A stretch of 64,000 bases of DNA. It comes from Trametopsis cervina (taxonomy: Eukaryota > Basidiomycota > Agaricomycetes > Polyporales > Irpicaceae). This document shows, piece by piece, positions 44,480 through 57,000 of this stretch; positions within the stretch are counted from its first letter, which is position 1; the number at the start of each line of letters is the position of its first letter. A program made the translations under genes and the position numbers. The stretch lies in the NCBI GenBank assembly GCA_022385755.1, contig MU278370.1, forward strand, positions 257,247 to 321,246, in the 5' to 3' direction. Below the pieces are notes generated by a model. That model saw only the letters and a program-made list of their open reading frames with translations. It ran no database searches and was not told where the DNA came from.

Positions 44480-46870
44480 TCGGCACATTTGTTGGTATAT
44501 ATGAACGATGTTCTGAGAAGTCAGGACGGTTCAGCACCTCTGCTTGGGGGCTCTTGCACTGGCCATGAGGGACAAAAGACGAACGAGCCCAATAGTATCA
44601 ACGCATGTCGAGTTGCTAGTCTTGGCGAAGCACTATCAGACGTCCAAGCCACTTCTCCAACTTTTGCCAGTCTGCTCCGGGCGCGATGGTTATATCCTGG
44701 TGGTTTGTGTCCAGAAGGAAACGAATCGCAAACGCCGCTGGTCCAGCAGGGCTTTGCGGTATGTCACCACCTATCCCGAAGCAACGAGAGTCTTGTAGCC
44801 AGACTGAACCAGCCCAAGTATGGTGGAGATGCATGAGAGTAAATCATTAGTGGAGGGACATTGTTTCGAGGCAGCCCGTCAAGTACGACGGCACACGGTC
44901 GTAACAGAGTATAGGGGATGTCGTACGATGAGAGCCAGCGAGCCCTTTGGCAGGTTCAGATACGTGAAAAAGAGAATGAATTACCCAACGCACCTCAACC
45001 TGGACTCCGATGGTACCCTCTGCATCTCTCTGAACGGCAGCATTGTCAAACAATCCTCCAGAGCATTCGAATATTGTGTGAGCTGTCAAGACGTATCCTG
45101 TACAGAAGCTTGTGTTTCGAGGGAAGGCTGACGAAGGATCGCATGAAGGGACGGGCAGCGATTTTTGTCGGCGCGAAAACGAAGCTTGTAGCGGTCGCGA
45201 AGAAGGCGCAGATGAGAACGTCTCCTAGAGCGCCTGGTTGCATTCTTGCATTCAAGTTGAACCTCTCAAGCATCAACAGTGCCAACAAGATCGCCCACGT
45301 TCATCTGATGGACCTTGTCTCTTGGGCGAAGTTTGCTCGATTATGGCTCTCGTTTTCCCAATAAATACAGCCGTCCCATGCTCATCTTCCGCAACAACGG
45401 CCGACCAACCTCAACGCTGGTCAAGTCCGCGCTTGAGAGTGAATGCTGGTCTTCACGACAGGTGTTATATGCGACGAAGAAGGCAGCTGTGTCCCCAGCC
45501 TGGAGTCCACGAATCAGATATCAAGGGTTTCCTTCTACAGTATGCCTAAGCGGGCGGTTGGGTGGAACCAGGGGGCCACTGGGACTCATAGCCACCTGCA
45601 ACACGTGTGCGCGGCAACCATTCCATGAACCTCCTCATGACTCTTCAATATGGCTGGTCAGATTCTGCACGGGGTTATGGGATACCATTGTCGGAACACG
45701 GTTCACGGTGCGATTGCGTATTGGATGTGAGTCTCCAGTTCGGTATCGCTGTTGTGCCGGAGTTGAGCGAGGGCAGCGTAGTCTACGGGGACGCCACGTC
45801 CTGGAAACATAAAGCCGTCGGTATTTAGAAGAATGGGTGGTAGTGTAAAACCCTCGCAGACTCTTCTTGAGCCGATGAGCTGTTGTTGCAGACCTGCGAT
45901 GAGGCTTCGGGATCGACATAGGAAGTCTTGGACGTGAAGATGGGTGTACCACCGGCGCGGAGACACGTAGGACATGGTATAGCCCCCTGGTACGCATTGG
46001 AATCATGGAGCCTTGAATCGCCTACAATCCTTTGCTTAATATACACGCCGAACCGCGCAATTGCAACAGTGCATCCCGTCTTCGTTGAAATCCACTCGGG
46101 GCCAGAGCGGGCCACCTAATGCAACCACACATTCCACACAAATCGGATCTCCTTCAGGCCAGTGGAGTGCTCTGCAGCGCGCCCTCTAAGTGGTGGCTCC
46201 AAGAGGCGCGACGTCGAATGCGGCGGGAATCACGTGAGTGGCCACAGCCATGCGGGCCACGCACGTAGACAGAAGCGGTACAATGCACAGACAAAGAAAT
46301 TTGCCAGCCTTTGCCATGTTTCTTTCACTGTGGAAAATTGCGCCAAAGAATGTTGTTGCTAGTCGAGTGAACCGGTAAGCTGAGCCTCGAACTTCGCAGA
46401 GCTTGACTCACCCGTAGTCAGGCTAGAACATGCGTGATATGCCTCTGCAAGGCTCGATTCTCCTTCTAACCGATGCTCAAAGCATGTCCGTAACGCTTGG
46501 GCCACGGTCTGCTTGGCATCATTCCACTAGATGCTTCGCTGTCGACAGATCAATCACAGAACGCACAAGAGGCCAATGCAACAAAGGAGTGGATTTACCG
46601 TCACTTACATCGTTTGGGAGCATCCATTGTATGCGGAAAACCCGAGTTCGCTTCCATTATCGACGTAGTCGTTCCCGAATGGCTGTGGAGAGCCAATGAA
46701 AGCCTTGTAATGACCGCTCGTTTGGTCACAACCAGCGCGTATCCTGGGCTGTACAATGGCGACCTTGGCTTTCGCAACGTCCAGCCTATCGCCACTTGCT
46801 CCTCCAGGACAAGATGACTCTCTTGCAGCCTAGGTCAGAAGCGAAACGCAGAATCGACATGGGAGTTACG
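44480..46870 (-). pseudogene. Decayed companion gene sequence, copy C
   Basis: Upstream of the rearranged three-finger pseudogene, this segment aligns in pieces with 19.3-21.9 kb and 8.2-10.2 kb. Minus-strand fragments look most protein-like, for example VQVEVRWVIH, LLMLERF and VPVDYAALAQLRH. A plus-strand piece (EANATKEWIYRHLHRL, about 46.58 kb) is shared with copy A. I could not assemble a continuous gene and do not recognise the family. Confidence 0.4.
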
Positions 46871-47224
46871 AGTTAGGTGAGGAGCCGCACGTGTCGAGGT
46901 GCGGATGGTGGACCCACAGATGGAAAGCACGGAAGTTATGTCTCACCCAGGTCCCGTTCCCAACTATCGCGCACAACACAAAGGGACTCATCGCCTTTGT
47001 TCTCTATTCTCCCTTTCAGCATCCATCCGTGTGGCCTTCCGCCCAAGACTTTACATAAAGCGTCGAACATCGCACATCCTGTGCCAACCACTTTTCCGCC
47101 ACTATACACCTCGCGCTATCTCTTAGCTTGTACGACTGAAAATTGTCTACCCTCAGCCTTCGCTGACGACAAGCAATATTCTGGTGCCTCATTACATCCC
47201 TCTTCCACCACCTCGAAGCTCGTA

Positions 47225-48604
47225 ATGCCTGCCGTTCGCGATACAAGTCAATCATCAAATCGCATTTCAGAGTACAGTATGTGCAGCATATTCATGGCTC
47301 GTATCAACAGACCAACTCATTTTATTTGCGCAGTAAAGCCGACATTTCAACATGCCATGGTGCCAGAGGCAATTCGCTTGCCCAGAATCCCTAGCACGCC
47401 ACAACCAAGCTGAGCATCACGGTACGTGCCCTCCCGCCGCTATGATTCCTTGGAGAACCCGTACTGACGATCACATTGAAGAAGTCCCACGAGCTCGGCA
47501 CACGGATGAGGGGGATGGATGGTGCGAAGGGCAAGAGCAAGAAGAGGGCTCATGCACTGTCTTGCAACACAGCTGCGGCAGTGTCGGACATCAGTACTCA
47601 CACGGCAAGTCTGCACCAGTTGCCTCAACTGAGTGGCAGTGCCCTGTGCAGGCCTTTCTGCGATCCCGACTCACCCAAGGGGCCGACAGCTGTCGGAGAG
47701 CGTGTGCCGCTTGTTCCAGACTGCAGTCTGGAACAAGCGGCACACGCTCTCCGACATTTCGAGACATCTGCGTATTCACCTGTGCTCACGGCAGTACGTC
47801 TACTCTGGATTACACCATGTGTCCGATGATGATTGACGACTGATGGACAGCAAACCATTTCAGTGCCAATACCCACACTGTGGCAAGGTTGACACGCAGA
47901 AGTCCAATATGGGGGGCCATTTCAATACACAGTATGTGTGTTATTAGCTTGTATTCATAAAGCGACTCATTTTATTTGCACAGTCGAAAAAATATCTCAA
48001 AATGCGAAGTGCCATGGTGTGGTCGGGAGCTCATCAGCGAGCAATTCCTTGCCCGCCATCTCCAGTATCATCATAGCGGTGCGTGCCTCCCGCTGTTATG
48101 ATTAGTAGTTTGGTTTGTACTAACTGGCATATTGAAGAAGAATCATCCAGTAGGCACGTGGACGAGAGGGACAGCATGAAGGACAAGGGTAACAATAGGG
48201 CTGAGGCAGCGCCTTGCAACGCGGCCACCGCATTGGCAGTGGCCAGTGTCGGTCAGCGGCCGTCATGCTTCGAGTCTGCAGCGCTTTCCTCAACCGAGTG
48301 GCAGGGCCGCGTGCAGCCCTTTATGCCGCATCCGCCGCCCTCACCACCCTCACCACCCTCACCACCCTCACCACCTTCGGCCCCACGTCGAAACCTATGC
48401 CAAAGGCACGACAGGGCACACAGGCATTCTCCGCCATTGCCCTCGCCCTCCCAATGCCAGGATAACTGCCTGAAAGATTTTGGCATGATATTCAAGGTTA
48501 GGACTCAATGGCATTGGAACCGACTGGTCTTCAATCAGGCGCAAGCCAGTGGGGGTCTTGTTTGGTATCCGTCGACTCCGAACACTGTATGGCCAGGGCT
48601 CTAG
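47225..48604 (+). pseudogene. Chimeric three-finger zinc-finger pseudogene, copy C
   Basis: It begins like the intact copies (MPAVRD). Within about 12 codons it jumps to the end of the finger-2 exon, then continues through a copy-B-like finger 3 and part of the last exon. Near 47655 it switches to a copy-A-like finger-1 exon (CDPDSPKGP) and runs through finger 2, finger 3 and the tail to WPGL. The first junction shifts the frame. A 37-nt insertion forming a 66-bp palindrome shifts it again. The intron borders and finger exons downstream are well preserved, so decay is recent. It is not expected to make a full protein. Confidence 0.82.
47691..47756. repeat. 66-bp perfect palindrome
   Basis: The arms 47691-47723 and 47724-47756 are exact reverse complements with no spacer. 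The right arm is the normal finger-1 exon sequence (compare 7.20-7.28 kb, other strand). The left arm is its inverted copy and is absent from copy A. It lies inside the pseudogene. Confidence 0.95.
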
Positions 48605-48699
48605 GTCTTTCCCGCTCTCTCTATCCTCTGCGTGTTGTATATAAGTAATCATGACTAAAATGCTCCAATACGTTCAACGCAGTCCTGCTCTGAAAGCTG

Positions 48700-48949
48700 G
48701 TGATAGCAGTCAGCGTGCATTCTCGTCATCGCAAGTTGCCGGAAATTCTTACAGCCCGCCCAATTGCATCTGTCCACACCACCGCTCCTTGTTCTCGCAT
48801 CGGGACGTACTATTCCGGACACCGCAGGATATAACTCTCAGTGCGAACGAAAATTTTCACTGTGATGACTTCTTACAGACGTTCAAGACAAGCTGTCTTC
48901 CCCGAGTTCACAAATTCCATTCTTTCTCACTGCCTCGAGGAAGCATTCA
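48700..48949 (+). repeat. Conserved tail of block C, first part
   Basis: Nearly identical to 23.75-24.00 kb up to GAGGAAGCATTC, where the AT-rich insertion begins. The tail resumes at about 51.67 kb. Confidence 0.85.
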
Positions 48950-49617
48950 AACTTGGTGAGCAGGCCGGCAAGCGGCAGGTTATGATTCCTGAGACCTTTA
49001 TATGTCTTAAGATATTTCCAACAAATCAAGCAACTGTTTCTGCTTTTTTATGGATAAAAATGATTACTTTACAGTCAATTTATAGACTGTGGGAAAAAGA
49101 CGTCCCAATGTGAAAAATGTGCACTTATGTAATCTGATGTCATTACTACAAATCATTTTGCTGTAGTTATATTACTAAGCTCAGAAAGTTCAAAACATAG
49201 TCAAACCATCAAATTTTAAGAGCATCATGACTGCAGAAGTGCAAATGAAGATGTATAAATGGCTTTATAGGCTGTAAAAAATTTAAAGTAATTTTTCCGG
49301 ATTTTTCTGGATTTTATTTGGAGCTCTACAGTCAATTTATTCACTGTGGGAAAAAACACTTCCAAATGTGGAAAACGTCCGCTTAGCTAATCTGATGTCA
49401 TTGCAACAAGCAGTTTTGCTGTAGCTGCATTATTGAGCTCAGAAAGTGCAAAATACTGCCAAAACATCGAAATTGAGACCATATTTCCGCATTTGGGCAA
49501 GTTTATTTCAGCCCTAGAGACTTCAATCTTTCAGCAATACTGTTAGTGTTGATTCTAACACAGTGTACTATACCATGGGTACCTTCTGGAGGGGTCACAT
49601 ATGGGCGCCTATTTCGG

Positions 49618-49905
49618 TCAGTAAGCATTGCTTACCCAGTAACAAATGTTACTTACTCCATTTACTTACTAGTAACAAATTCTATCTATTTGGTAACAAC
49701 TATTACATACTTGATAACAGTCTCTACTTACTGATAACAACTTCTACTTACTTAGTAATAAATTCCACTTCCTTCATAATACACCTCTACTTACTCAATA
49801 ACAAACCTACTTTGCATGTTAACAAATGCCACTTACTTGATAACAAACCTTTACTTACCCGGTAACAACTTTTGTTTATCCAGTAATACAGTAGTAGTTA
49901 CTCAT
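49618..49905. repeat. 21-bp minisatellite, first array
   Basis: Imperfect tandem copies of a unit like TTACTTACTNNATAACAACT-TCTAC with a period near 21 bp. The period is a multiple of three, so open frames persist by chance. Confidence 0.75.
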
Positions 49906-50154
49906 TAATACATGCTTCATAGCTAGTGTGATGTCATCACTACAAACAGTTTTGCTCTAGCAGCTTTATTGAGCTTAGAACGTGCAAAATACTGCCAAAA
50001 CATCGAAATTGCAAGCCATATTTCCGCATTTGGGCAAGTTTATTTCAGCCCTAAAGACTTCAATTTCTAAGCAATACTGTTAGTGTTGATACTAACACAG
50101 TGTACTATACCATGGGTACCTCCTAGAGTGGTCGGATATGGGCGCCTATTTTGG

Positions 50155-50465
50155 TAAGTAAGCATTACTTACCCAGTAACAACTGTTACTTACACCATTT
50201 GCTTATTTGTAACAAATTGTATTTACTTGATAGTAATTATTACTTACTTGATAACAATGTCTATTTACTTAGTAACAAATATTACTTACTTAATAACAGC
50301 TTCTACTTACCCAGTAACAATCTCTACTTACTTGGTAACAACTATTACTTACTCAATAACAACTTCTACTTACTCCATAACAACTTCTACTTACTTCATA
50401 ACAACTTCTACTTACTCCATAACAACTTCTATTTACTCAGTAACAACTTCTATTTACCATGTGAG
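50155..50465. repeat. 21-bp minisatellite, second array
   Basis: The same unit as the first array and cleaner at its right end (several CTTACTCCATAACAACTTCTA copies). It follows the second copy of the internal module, so module plus array form a duplicated unit of roughly 570 bp. Confidence 0.8.
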
Positions 50466-51336
50466 TTCTTTTTCTTACTGACTGAAGTTCAATCCTTGCC
50501 CGGGGCAGTATTTGAAATGCATAAGCAGCTATGATGCTTTTCGTATGCAGTTTCTGGGCGTCTACCATTTCTTTAAAAACGACAGTCAAAGCTGCTTACA
50601 TTCAGCCTGCTGATTGGCTTAGGGCTCATGCGGCACATGGTACGGCCGTTGGGCGCTTAATTAGGCGCACAGTCATCCGCTCAGAGCGGCCTGTAGTACT
50701 GACCGGACTTTGTTTGGCTCTTGTTTGGCTCTTTTTTGGGCTGTTTTCGCTAAAATCATCTTTGGAGCCTCCAGTAAAATCCGAAAAAATCTGGAAAAAT
50801 CGCTCGAAACTCTGGAAGGCTTAGTAGCCCCCTTTCACACGATCACATGACTCTCCCACGGTCATGTGGTCTCGCAAAATGCGTTCTTTTACTAGAACCT
50901 GCACAAAATGGTGCATAGAGAGCTTAATAAAATACAGAAAAATGCGCTAAAATCAGAATACATTATGTAACACATTTAGGCATATGTCTGAGATGTTGAA
51001 TGGCTGTTCTAGCTTGAGTGAAAGGCAGATACGTAAAGGTGTAGACAGACCGTGGGAGTTTACCTTCCCAAAATGGAAGGTGTGCGCTTATCTAATCTGA
51101 TCCTTCCACCATGCACGGCATTGCTGTAGCTGCATTATTAAGCTCAGAAAACACAAAATACTTGAAAAACATTGACAATGCAAGTATTCAAAGCCAATAA
51201 AACAGCACTGAGGCATGGAATATACTTCAAATGAGGGGGGCTCTTAGCTAGAAGTGTTTTATGAGCCAAACCGAAGCCCATCAAAGTTGGGCGCTTATTT
51301 CCCAAAAAGGGCATATGTGTTTCTCATCTTCTGCTC

Positions 51337-51534
51337 TCAATTCTGCATAGTTTCCTTAATAAAGATGACCACAGTGTAGCACAATATCATAGCTACATGT
51401 AGATATACAAATTGCTGGGAAACTTGGGGATGGGGAGGCTGTAAAAATCGAGGAAGTTTTGTAGTCTCAAATAAGCGCTCAACTACACAAAATGGTAATG
51501 GGTCAACAACTGCTACTAATGCCATCAAAACCAT
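51337..51534 (-). other. Possible transposase-like fragment in the AT-rich insertion
   Basis: A short minus-strand frame contains VVDPLPFCVVE...FLQPPHP. This loosely resembles the PF-x-x-VE-x-x-x-F pattern before the catalytic core of hAT transposases. No other hAT blocks are visible. The resemblance is weak and may be chance. Confidence 0.2.
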
Positions 51535-51667
51535 ACAAAATGGTAACTAAATATGGTTATAAAAGTGTATTCAGACAAAATTCCCACGCATTGGGATCAA
51601 AAAGCGTCACATGTCGCAAGACGTCAAAGTGCCAGACCGTACTGGAACGATTCTAACATCGTACCTC

Positions 51668-51765
51668 AGGAATCGTAAATAGGAGGCGCAGTGGTCCGCC
51701 GTGCCCTTCGGTTATCAACTCAATCCCTGAAAGCGCAGAGGCCATGGGCGTTTATGATGTAGCCA
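51668..51765 (+). repeat. Conserved tail of block C, middle part
   Basis: Matches 24.00-24.09 kb (AAATAGGAGGCGCAGTGGTC through TTTATGATGTAGCCA). It ends with the CA that is the left target duplication of the Plavaka element. Confidence 0.85.
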
Positions 51766-51785
51766 CATCAGGGAAAACGGGCGCT
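51766..51785 (+). repeat. Left terminal inverted repeat of Plavaka
   Basis: Begins CATCAGGGAAAACGGG and pairs with the right end at 57388-57407 with a few mismatches and gaps. The outermost CATCAGG is identical at both ends. Confidence 0.8.
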
Positions 51786-52141
51786 GCAAATCGTAGCAAA
51801 TCAGCGCAAATCGTTTGGCACATCGCGCAAACCCGATGCTCACCATGAGCGCGATATGTAACCCGTACTTATCCTGTGCACCCAATTTGCCAGATGTGCG
51901 CTGGGTGTGCAGGGCACGTGCAGAGTGCGTGCAAGCTGTGAGCAGAGTCTGTGCTCACCATGAGCAGTGCGTGCAGGGTATGAGCAGAATACGTGCGGGT
52001 TTGCATTTGGCTTGTTCAGGGCGTTGTGACCTCCAAAATAAGAGCGGGGAGTAATTTAATTATAATAATACATTATATACACACACAGTAAATGTGCGCC
52101 ATGTTACTACTAGGGAAAGATACGAGTTTGAGGCCACCAGT

Positions 52142-53872
52142 CTAAAGTTCATCGATGTTTATCACGTCGATGTCAGTTTCAACAGCATCGGGTGTACTGG
52201 GAGCTTCGCCGTCGCTATGCAGGTCCGGGCTGTGGCAGGTCAGTATCCCGTAGATAGAGAGGTCTTGAGTGGTTGCGCATACTTACCAGACACATTCCAA
52301 CAGGTAATGAAGCAACAAGTGACAATCGGCTTCGGTAGCAGGCTTTTTCTGGATGTCGCGGAGCTGATTGAGGTTTCCCGTATATACCGCGAAGTACCGA
52401 CCAGTATCAAGAGGATGGTGTCGGCTATGCTCAGTACCGGTTTGCAGGTAGTCGAGGGCAGCATACACCTTCAATCAAACATCAGCAGGATCAAAATCAC
52501 ACACGGACAACTCACCATGGTAGCAGACATTGCCAACAATGTAATTGGTAGCTCAAGGCTGCCGTCAAGAGCCTTGAAGCATTTGTACGCGGATTTTGCA
52601 CAAGCCATCCGAAAGAGGGGAGCGAGGGCGTTACAGAAGATAGGAAGCATATATGGTTTGTCCTTTGCAGGCGTTCGTGTCTATTGCAGCAGTATTACTA
52701 CTGTACTGATGTGAGAATAAATTGTACGCACTCGTGGATCAAATGGGAACGTGTAACGGTAACTCCGATCCCAAGTCAGCAACAACTTGATCTCGTTGGC
52801 GCGGTCCACCGCAGAGAGCCCCGATAGCTGATATGTCGACTCAACCTCCGCAATTGCGACCTTGAATACCTGGGACCGCCATCCTTGGACCCGATTAAGT
52901 ATCTAGAGACTGTTTAGAAGGCATGAGCTCGAAGGCAAATGAACTTAAGACCCACTATCTGTGCAGCATCCTTCGCATACTGATCATCTTCACTGAGTCG
53001 CTTGTGGACATCTTCGTATTTCTCGGCAATGGCAGTTTTGATCAGGATCGCGCGAACCCACTTGGTATACACCTTCACGTTCTCGTAGGATTGATGAAGA
53101 CAGAATGTTCGGAAAACCGCTGGCAAAGAATTAGCTAACACTGTACGTAATCGAGTAGGCTGGTCGTGTAGGTTGGCATGGCCACGACCACTGCGAGCAG
53201 GCACAAAGTTGATGTTGTCGTTTGACGAGGAGTTTACTTGATCCGGCCCAGATTGTTCGTGTGGTACCTGCGTTTGCGGCTCTGTTTGACCTAGATGTTG
53301 TAAGAAACCGATTTTGAGAGCTCGTTGGACCTTACCAGATAGAGGAGTGTTGATAACTGGTGCAGAAGTAAGCACGGGCCGCATAGTGGGAGTCGCAGCA
53401 GTAGTTGGCATAGGGGAAATTACTGTCAGCGATTGTGTAGCGGGACTCGTGATAAAGCGCAGAGTCTATTTGTGGTCATTATTGGCAACAATGAATGGAC
53501 GTCATGACTTACTTCAAATGCAAGCTTCTGCGCCACCTTGGACCGCACTTGCTCGCTGCCCTTCTGACTTGGTGTGGCCTCAACGAGAGAGTCATCGGAA
53601 TCTTGAGCATCCTTCTCACTTGTGTATGAGGTAACTGAGGCCGAGTCGTCTGCACCATCATCTTCCATGTTGCTGGCATCGGCTGAAGAATGTGAAGTGC
53701 GCTGTTGTTTGCGTGGTGGCTCATCGGTATGTAAAGGGCTTGGTGACCGGATACGTGGATGCTTCTTGCTGCTAGAAGCATGACGTGCAGTCGTGGCTCT
53801 TGTAGAATATGTTCGATTAGCCGTAGAACCGCGCGCCTTACGCTGACTGGTTTTTTTACGAGTAGAAGCCAT
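52142..53872 (-). CDS. DUF6532 domain protein carried by the Plavaka element
   Basis: Six exons (53872-53513, 53465-52956, 52860-52732, then three more ending at the TAG at 52142) join without frameshift. The N-terminal half is basic and Ser/Thr-rich (MASTRKKTSQRKARGS...) with an acidic Ser/Asp stretch. The DUF6532 domain covers the C-terminal part, with RTFCLHQSYENVKVY, VAIAEVESTYQLSG, LLLTWDRSYRYTFPFDPR, FRMACAKSAYKCF and VYAALDYLQTG. The start is the second in-frame Met, the first with the basic MASTRK sequence. The domain is common in Agaricomycetes and of unknown function. Its position suggests a role with the transposon, perhaps DNA binding or regulation, but this is inference. Confidence 0.82.
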
Positions 53873-54076
53873 TGGGATGCTGTAGCAACCTCGTCGTGAG
53901 GTAGGAGAGACAGTTGGCCTCAATCCTGCTGTGCGCTGCGACTATATATTCGCATAAAAAGTCTAGAGTCGGAGCGTAGTAAGCAAAGGAACCTAGACTC
54001 AGATTGGATCTACAACTACGACCAACCTGGGCTCGGAGCGACACTACAACTCAACTTGACACTAATCCCAACACCT

Positions 54077-57000
54077 ATGGCGAAGAACAGACAACCCCAG
54101 GCAGACGACATTATCTGTGAAGGATGTCAGCGTCGATTTCGGACAAGATTCTACAATGCTCACCTGTCGCTGACTCAGCGGCCAGAGTGTGTGGCTATCC
54201 GAGACAAACGAAACTCGTACGTTTCTAATGCGACAGAAGGTTTGTACACAGCTTTTAGTCCTGAGTTTCCACACTTACCTCATGCTATTGCGTCTAGTCA
54301 TATCTTCTGATTTTATCCCGCAAATGCCAGAGCTCCGATTTTCTGGAGATCACTTTGGTGATGTCTATGAGCCCGAAGACTTTGGCTGGGAGTCTGAATC
54401 AGAGTCAGATGATGAAGACGTGTATAGAGATGCTATCGACGGGTATGAAGGTGATGATTGGGAGCCAGAGTTTGGAACAGAGCCACAAGCCGATGGACCG
54501 ACACCAATGGACGAAGAATACCTCTTTGATGAGCCTGAGCAAGATGCGAGAGATCAGACGGGGACCTATTCACAAGGACGGATACCAATTATTGAGCAGT
54601 TTCTGAGAGAGAGCATAGACGTACCAACCACAACTCAACTCCTGCCACCCCACATTGTATCCAACAACAGCATTCCTAGCTGTGACAATCAATACTCGCC
54701 GTTTGCATCGAAGCTTGATTGGGAACTTGCACGATGGGCAAAGCTAAGAGGCGTAGGACAAACCGCATTCTCAGAGCTCCTGGGAATTGATGGCGTGCGT
54801 ACAAAGACCGCCTACGACAAAAGTTTGATCTCACTCTTTACTAGATACAAGACAAACTTGGGCTGACATACAAGAACTCTCGTGAATTGAATAGAATAAT
54901 CGATAGTTTACCTTCCACTAAGCCACGCTTTCAACGAGCAGAGGTGGTCGTTGGAGATTGCGGATACGACTTTTACTTCCGTGATATTTTCGCTTGCATC
55001 AAATCTCTTTTCGGCGACCCCGACTTCGCAGCCCACCTCGTTTTTCTTCCGGAACGACACTATGCGGATGCTGATCGTACTGTTCGTCTCTACCATGATA
55101 TGCACACAGGAAAGTGGTGGTGGGACACTCAGGTACGTGGATTCCGTCGACACGCTCAAGTTGTAACAAACTGGAATAACCTGAATAACAGGCTGCGCTG
55201 GAGAAGGATAAACCAGGAGGGACAATCATTCCTGTCATTCTATCTTCCGACAAAACGCAGCTGACCCTATTTCGCAATAAGAGCGCATATCCCGTATATT
55301 TGACTATAGGAAATTTACCCAAAGCAATTCGTCGAAAGCCGTCACGCCACGGACAAGTTCTTATCGGTTACCTCCCAGCTGCTCGCTTTGAACATATCAA
55401 GAGCCCCACTCAATGCCGCCGGATAGTCGCAAATGTGTTTCATGCATGCATGAAACTTCTCGTAACGCCATTGAAGCCTGCGGGTGTCCATGGGGTTAAC
55501 CTTGCTAGCAGAGACGGGACTGTTTGGCGATGTCACCCTATCTTCTCTAACTATATCGGCGACTATCCTGAACAAGTCATGGTCACTTTGGTCAAGACGG
55601 GTGAGTGCCCGACGTGTCCCATTCCGGCTACAGAACTTAGCACGGGAAAGATCTTACCACCTCGCGACGTGAACCCTGTCCTTGAAGCGCTGCGGATGAT
55701 TGAAGTCGGCTTCGATGAGTTCGCGGCAGCATGCAAAGACGCAGGGATCAAGGCAGTGCAACATCCGTTCTGGGAGGACCTCCCCTACGTCAACATCTAC
55801 AGCTCCATTACCCCGGACATCTTACATCAGTTGTACCAGGGACTCATCAAGCATCTGGTCAAGTGGTTGAAACACGCTTATGGTTCTACGGAGATTGATG
55901 CACGCTGTCGACGCATGCCCCCTAGTCACGGTACTCGCTTGTTTCAAAAGGGAATCACTGGACTACAGCGTGTCTCTGGAGCGGAGCATGCAGACATCTG
56001 TCGAGTTCTGCTTGGTCTTGTTGTCGACCTTCGGCCTATAGGAGGCGAGTCACCAGTACGGATTGTCAAGGCTGTTCGTGCTCTTCTCGACTTTCTCTAC
56101 CTGGCGCGCTATCCCGTTCACAGCACAGCCAGCTTAGATGCCCTTGATCGAGCGTGGACCGCCTGGCACGATAACAAGAGTGGTTTCATCGACACAAACC
56201 ACAATTTCCCCAAGGCTCATAACCCCGGGCATTACCGGCATTATATCGAGCTCTACGGAACCACTGATAACTACAACACAGAGAATACGGAGCGGTTACA
56301 CATCGATCTTGCGAAAGACGCCTACAAAGCCACCAACCGTAAAGAGGAGTTTGCACAAATGGTCGTCTGGCTCGAACGACGAGAGAAGATCTGGCAACAC
56401 GATCAGCATATCCGCCTGCAGCGCGAACCGGCGAACTCCCCTCTCATCCACCACCCTCACATCATAACCAGCAAGCACCCCTCTGTCTACTCAGTCTCGT
56501 TTGATGACCTTGCGAACGACTATGGTGCCGATGACATCATCAATGCTCTGGTGGGATTCATTGCCAAGCTTCGTCACCCAACATCAACTCAGCGACAACT
56601 ACAAGTTGCGTCGTCTCAGCTCCATCTCCCCATGACATCACTTTCAGTCTACCATAAAGTCCGCATTGCAAACATGGATCCACACCAGCGCGCCGACGTT
56701 GCTGATGTCCTGGACACAATCCACGCCCGAAAAGCCTGGCACGATAAACACGGACGGATAGTTGATGGGCGGTTTGATACAGTATTGATTGAAGTGGGTA
56801 GCTCGATCGCAGAGCCTCATATTGCACATGAGTCACTAGGATTCTGTGAGAAATATTTCTATCTAACTCTCTTCAGAATATCGAGTAGCACAGGTCCGCG
56901 TTGTGTTCACCTTGAAGGCAAAGGATCGCGAACTCCTGTTCGCAGATATACAGAACACGGACGCCATTGGCGCTCACTTTGCATATGTCGAGTGGTTCAC

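Larger units (their letters stand above)
48950..51667. mobile_element. AT-rich insertion with internal repeats, unclassified
   Basis: This 2.7 kb segment interrupts the conserved tail; the uninterrupted form is at about 24.00 kb. It is visibly richer in A/T than its surroundings. It contains a repeated module (49320-49620 against 49900-50160, with weaker copies near 49070 and 51070) and two 21-bp minisatellites. A 13-bp near-perfect inverted match (TATGATTCCTGAG at 48981, CTCAGGAATCGTA at 51665) lies near the ends, but about 30 bp inside the left breakpoint. The exact ends and target duplication are therefore unclear. No intact transposase was found. It may be a non-autonomous element. Confidence 0.6.

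Noticed and set aside
46877..47413. 178-codon open frame across the start of the pseudogene
   Set aside because: It includes non-coding upstream sequence, an intron and a frameshifted finger; it is a read-through of the rearranged copy.
49618..50465. Regularly spaced short repeats resembling a CRISPR array
   Set aside because: Units are contiguous with no unique spacers and the genome is eukaryotic; this is a minisatellite.
50151..50534. Long repetitive open frames across the minisatellite, encoding seven-residue repeats
   Set aside because: The 21-bp period keeps all three forward frames mostly open. The peptides only mirror the DNA repeat and there is no gene context.
52094..52714. 206-codon plus-strand open frame at the left of the transposon
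   Set aside because: It is antisense to well-spliced exons of the DUF6532 gene and has no motifs of its own.
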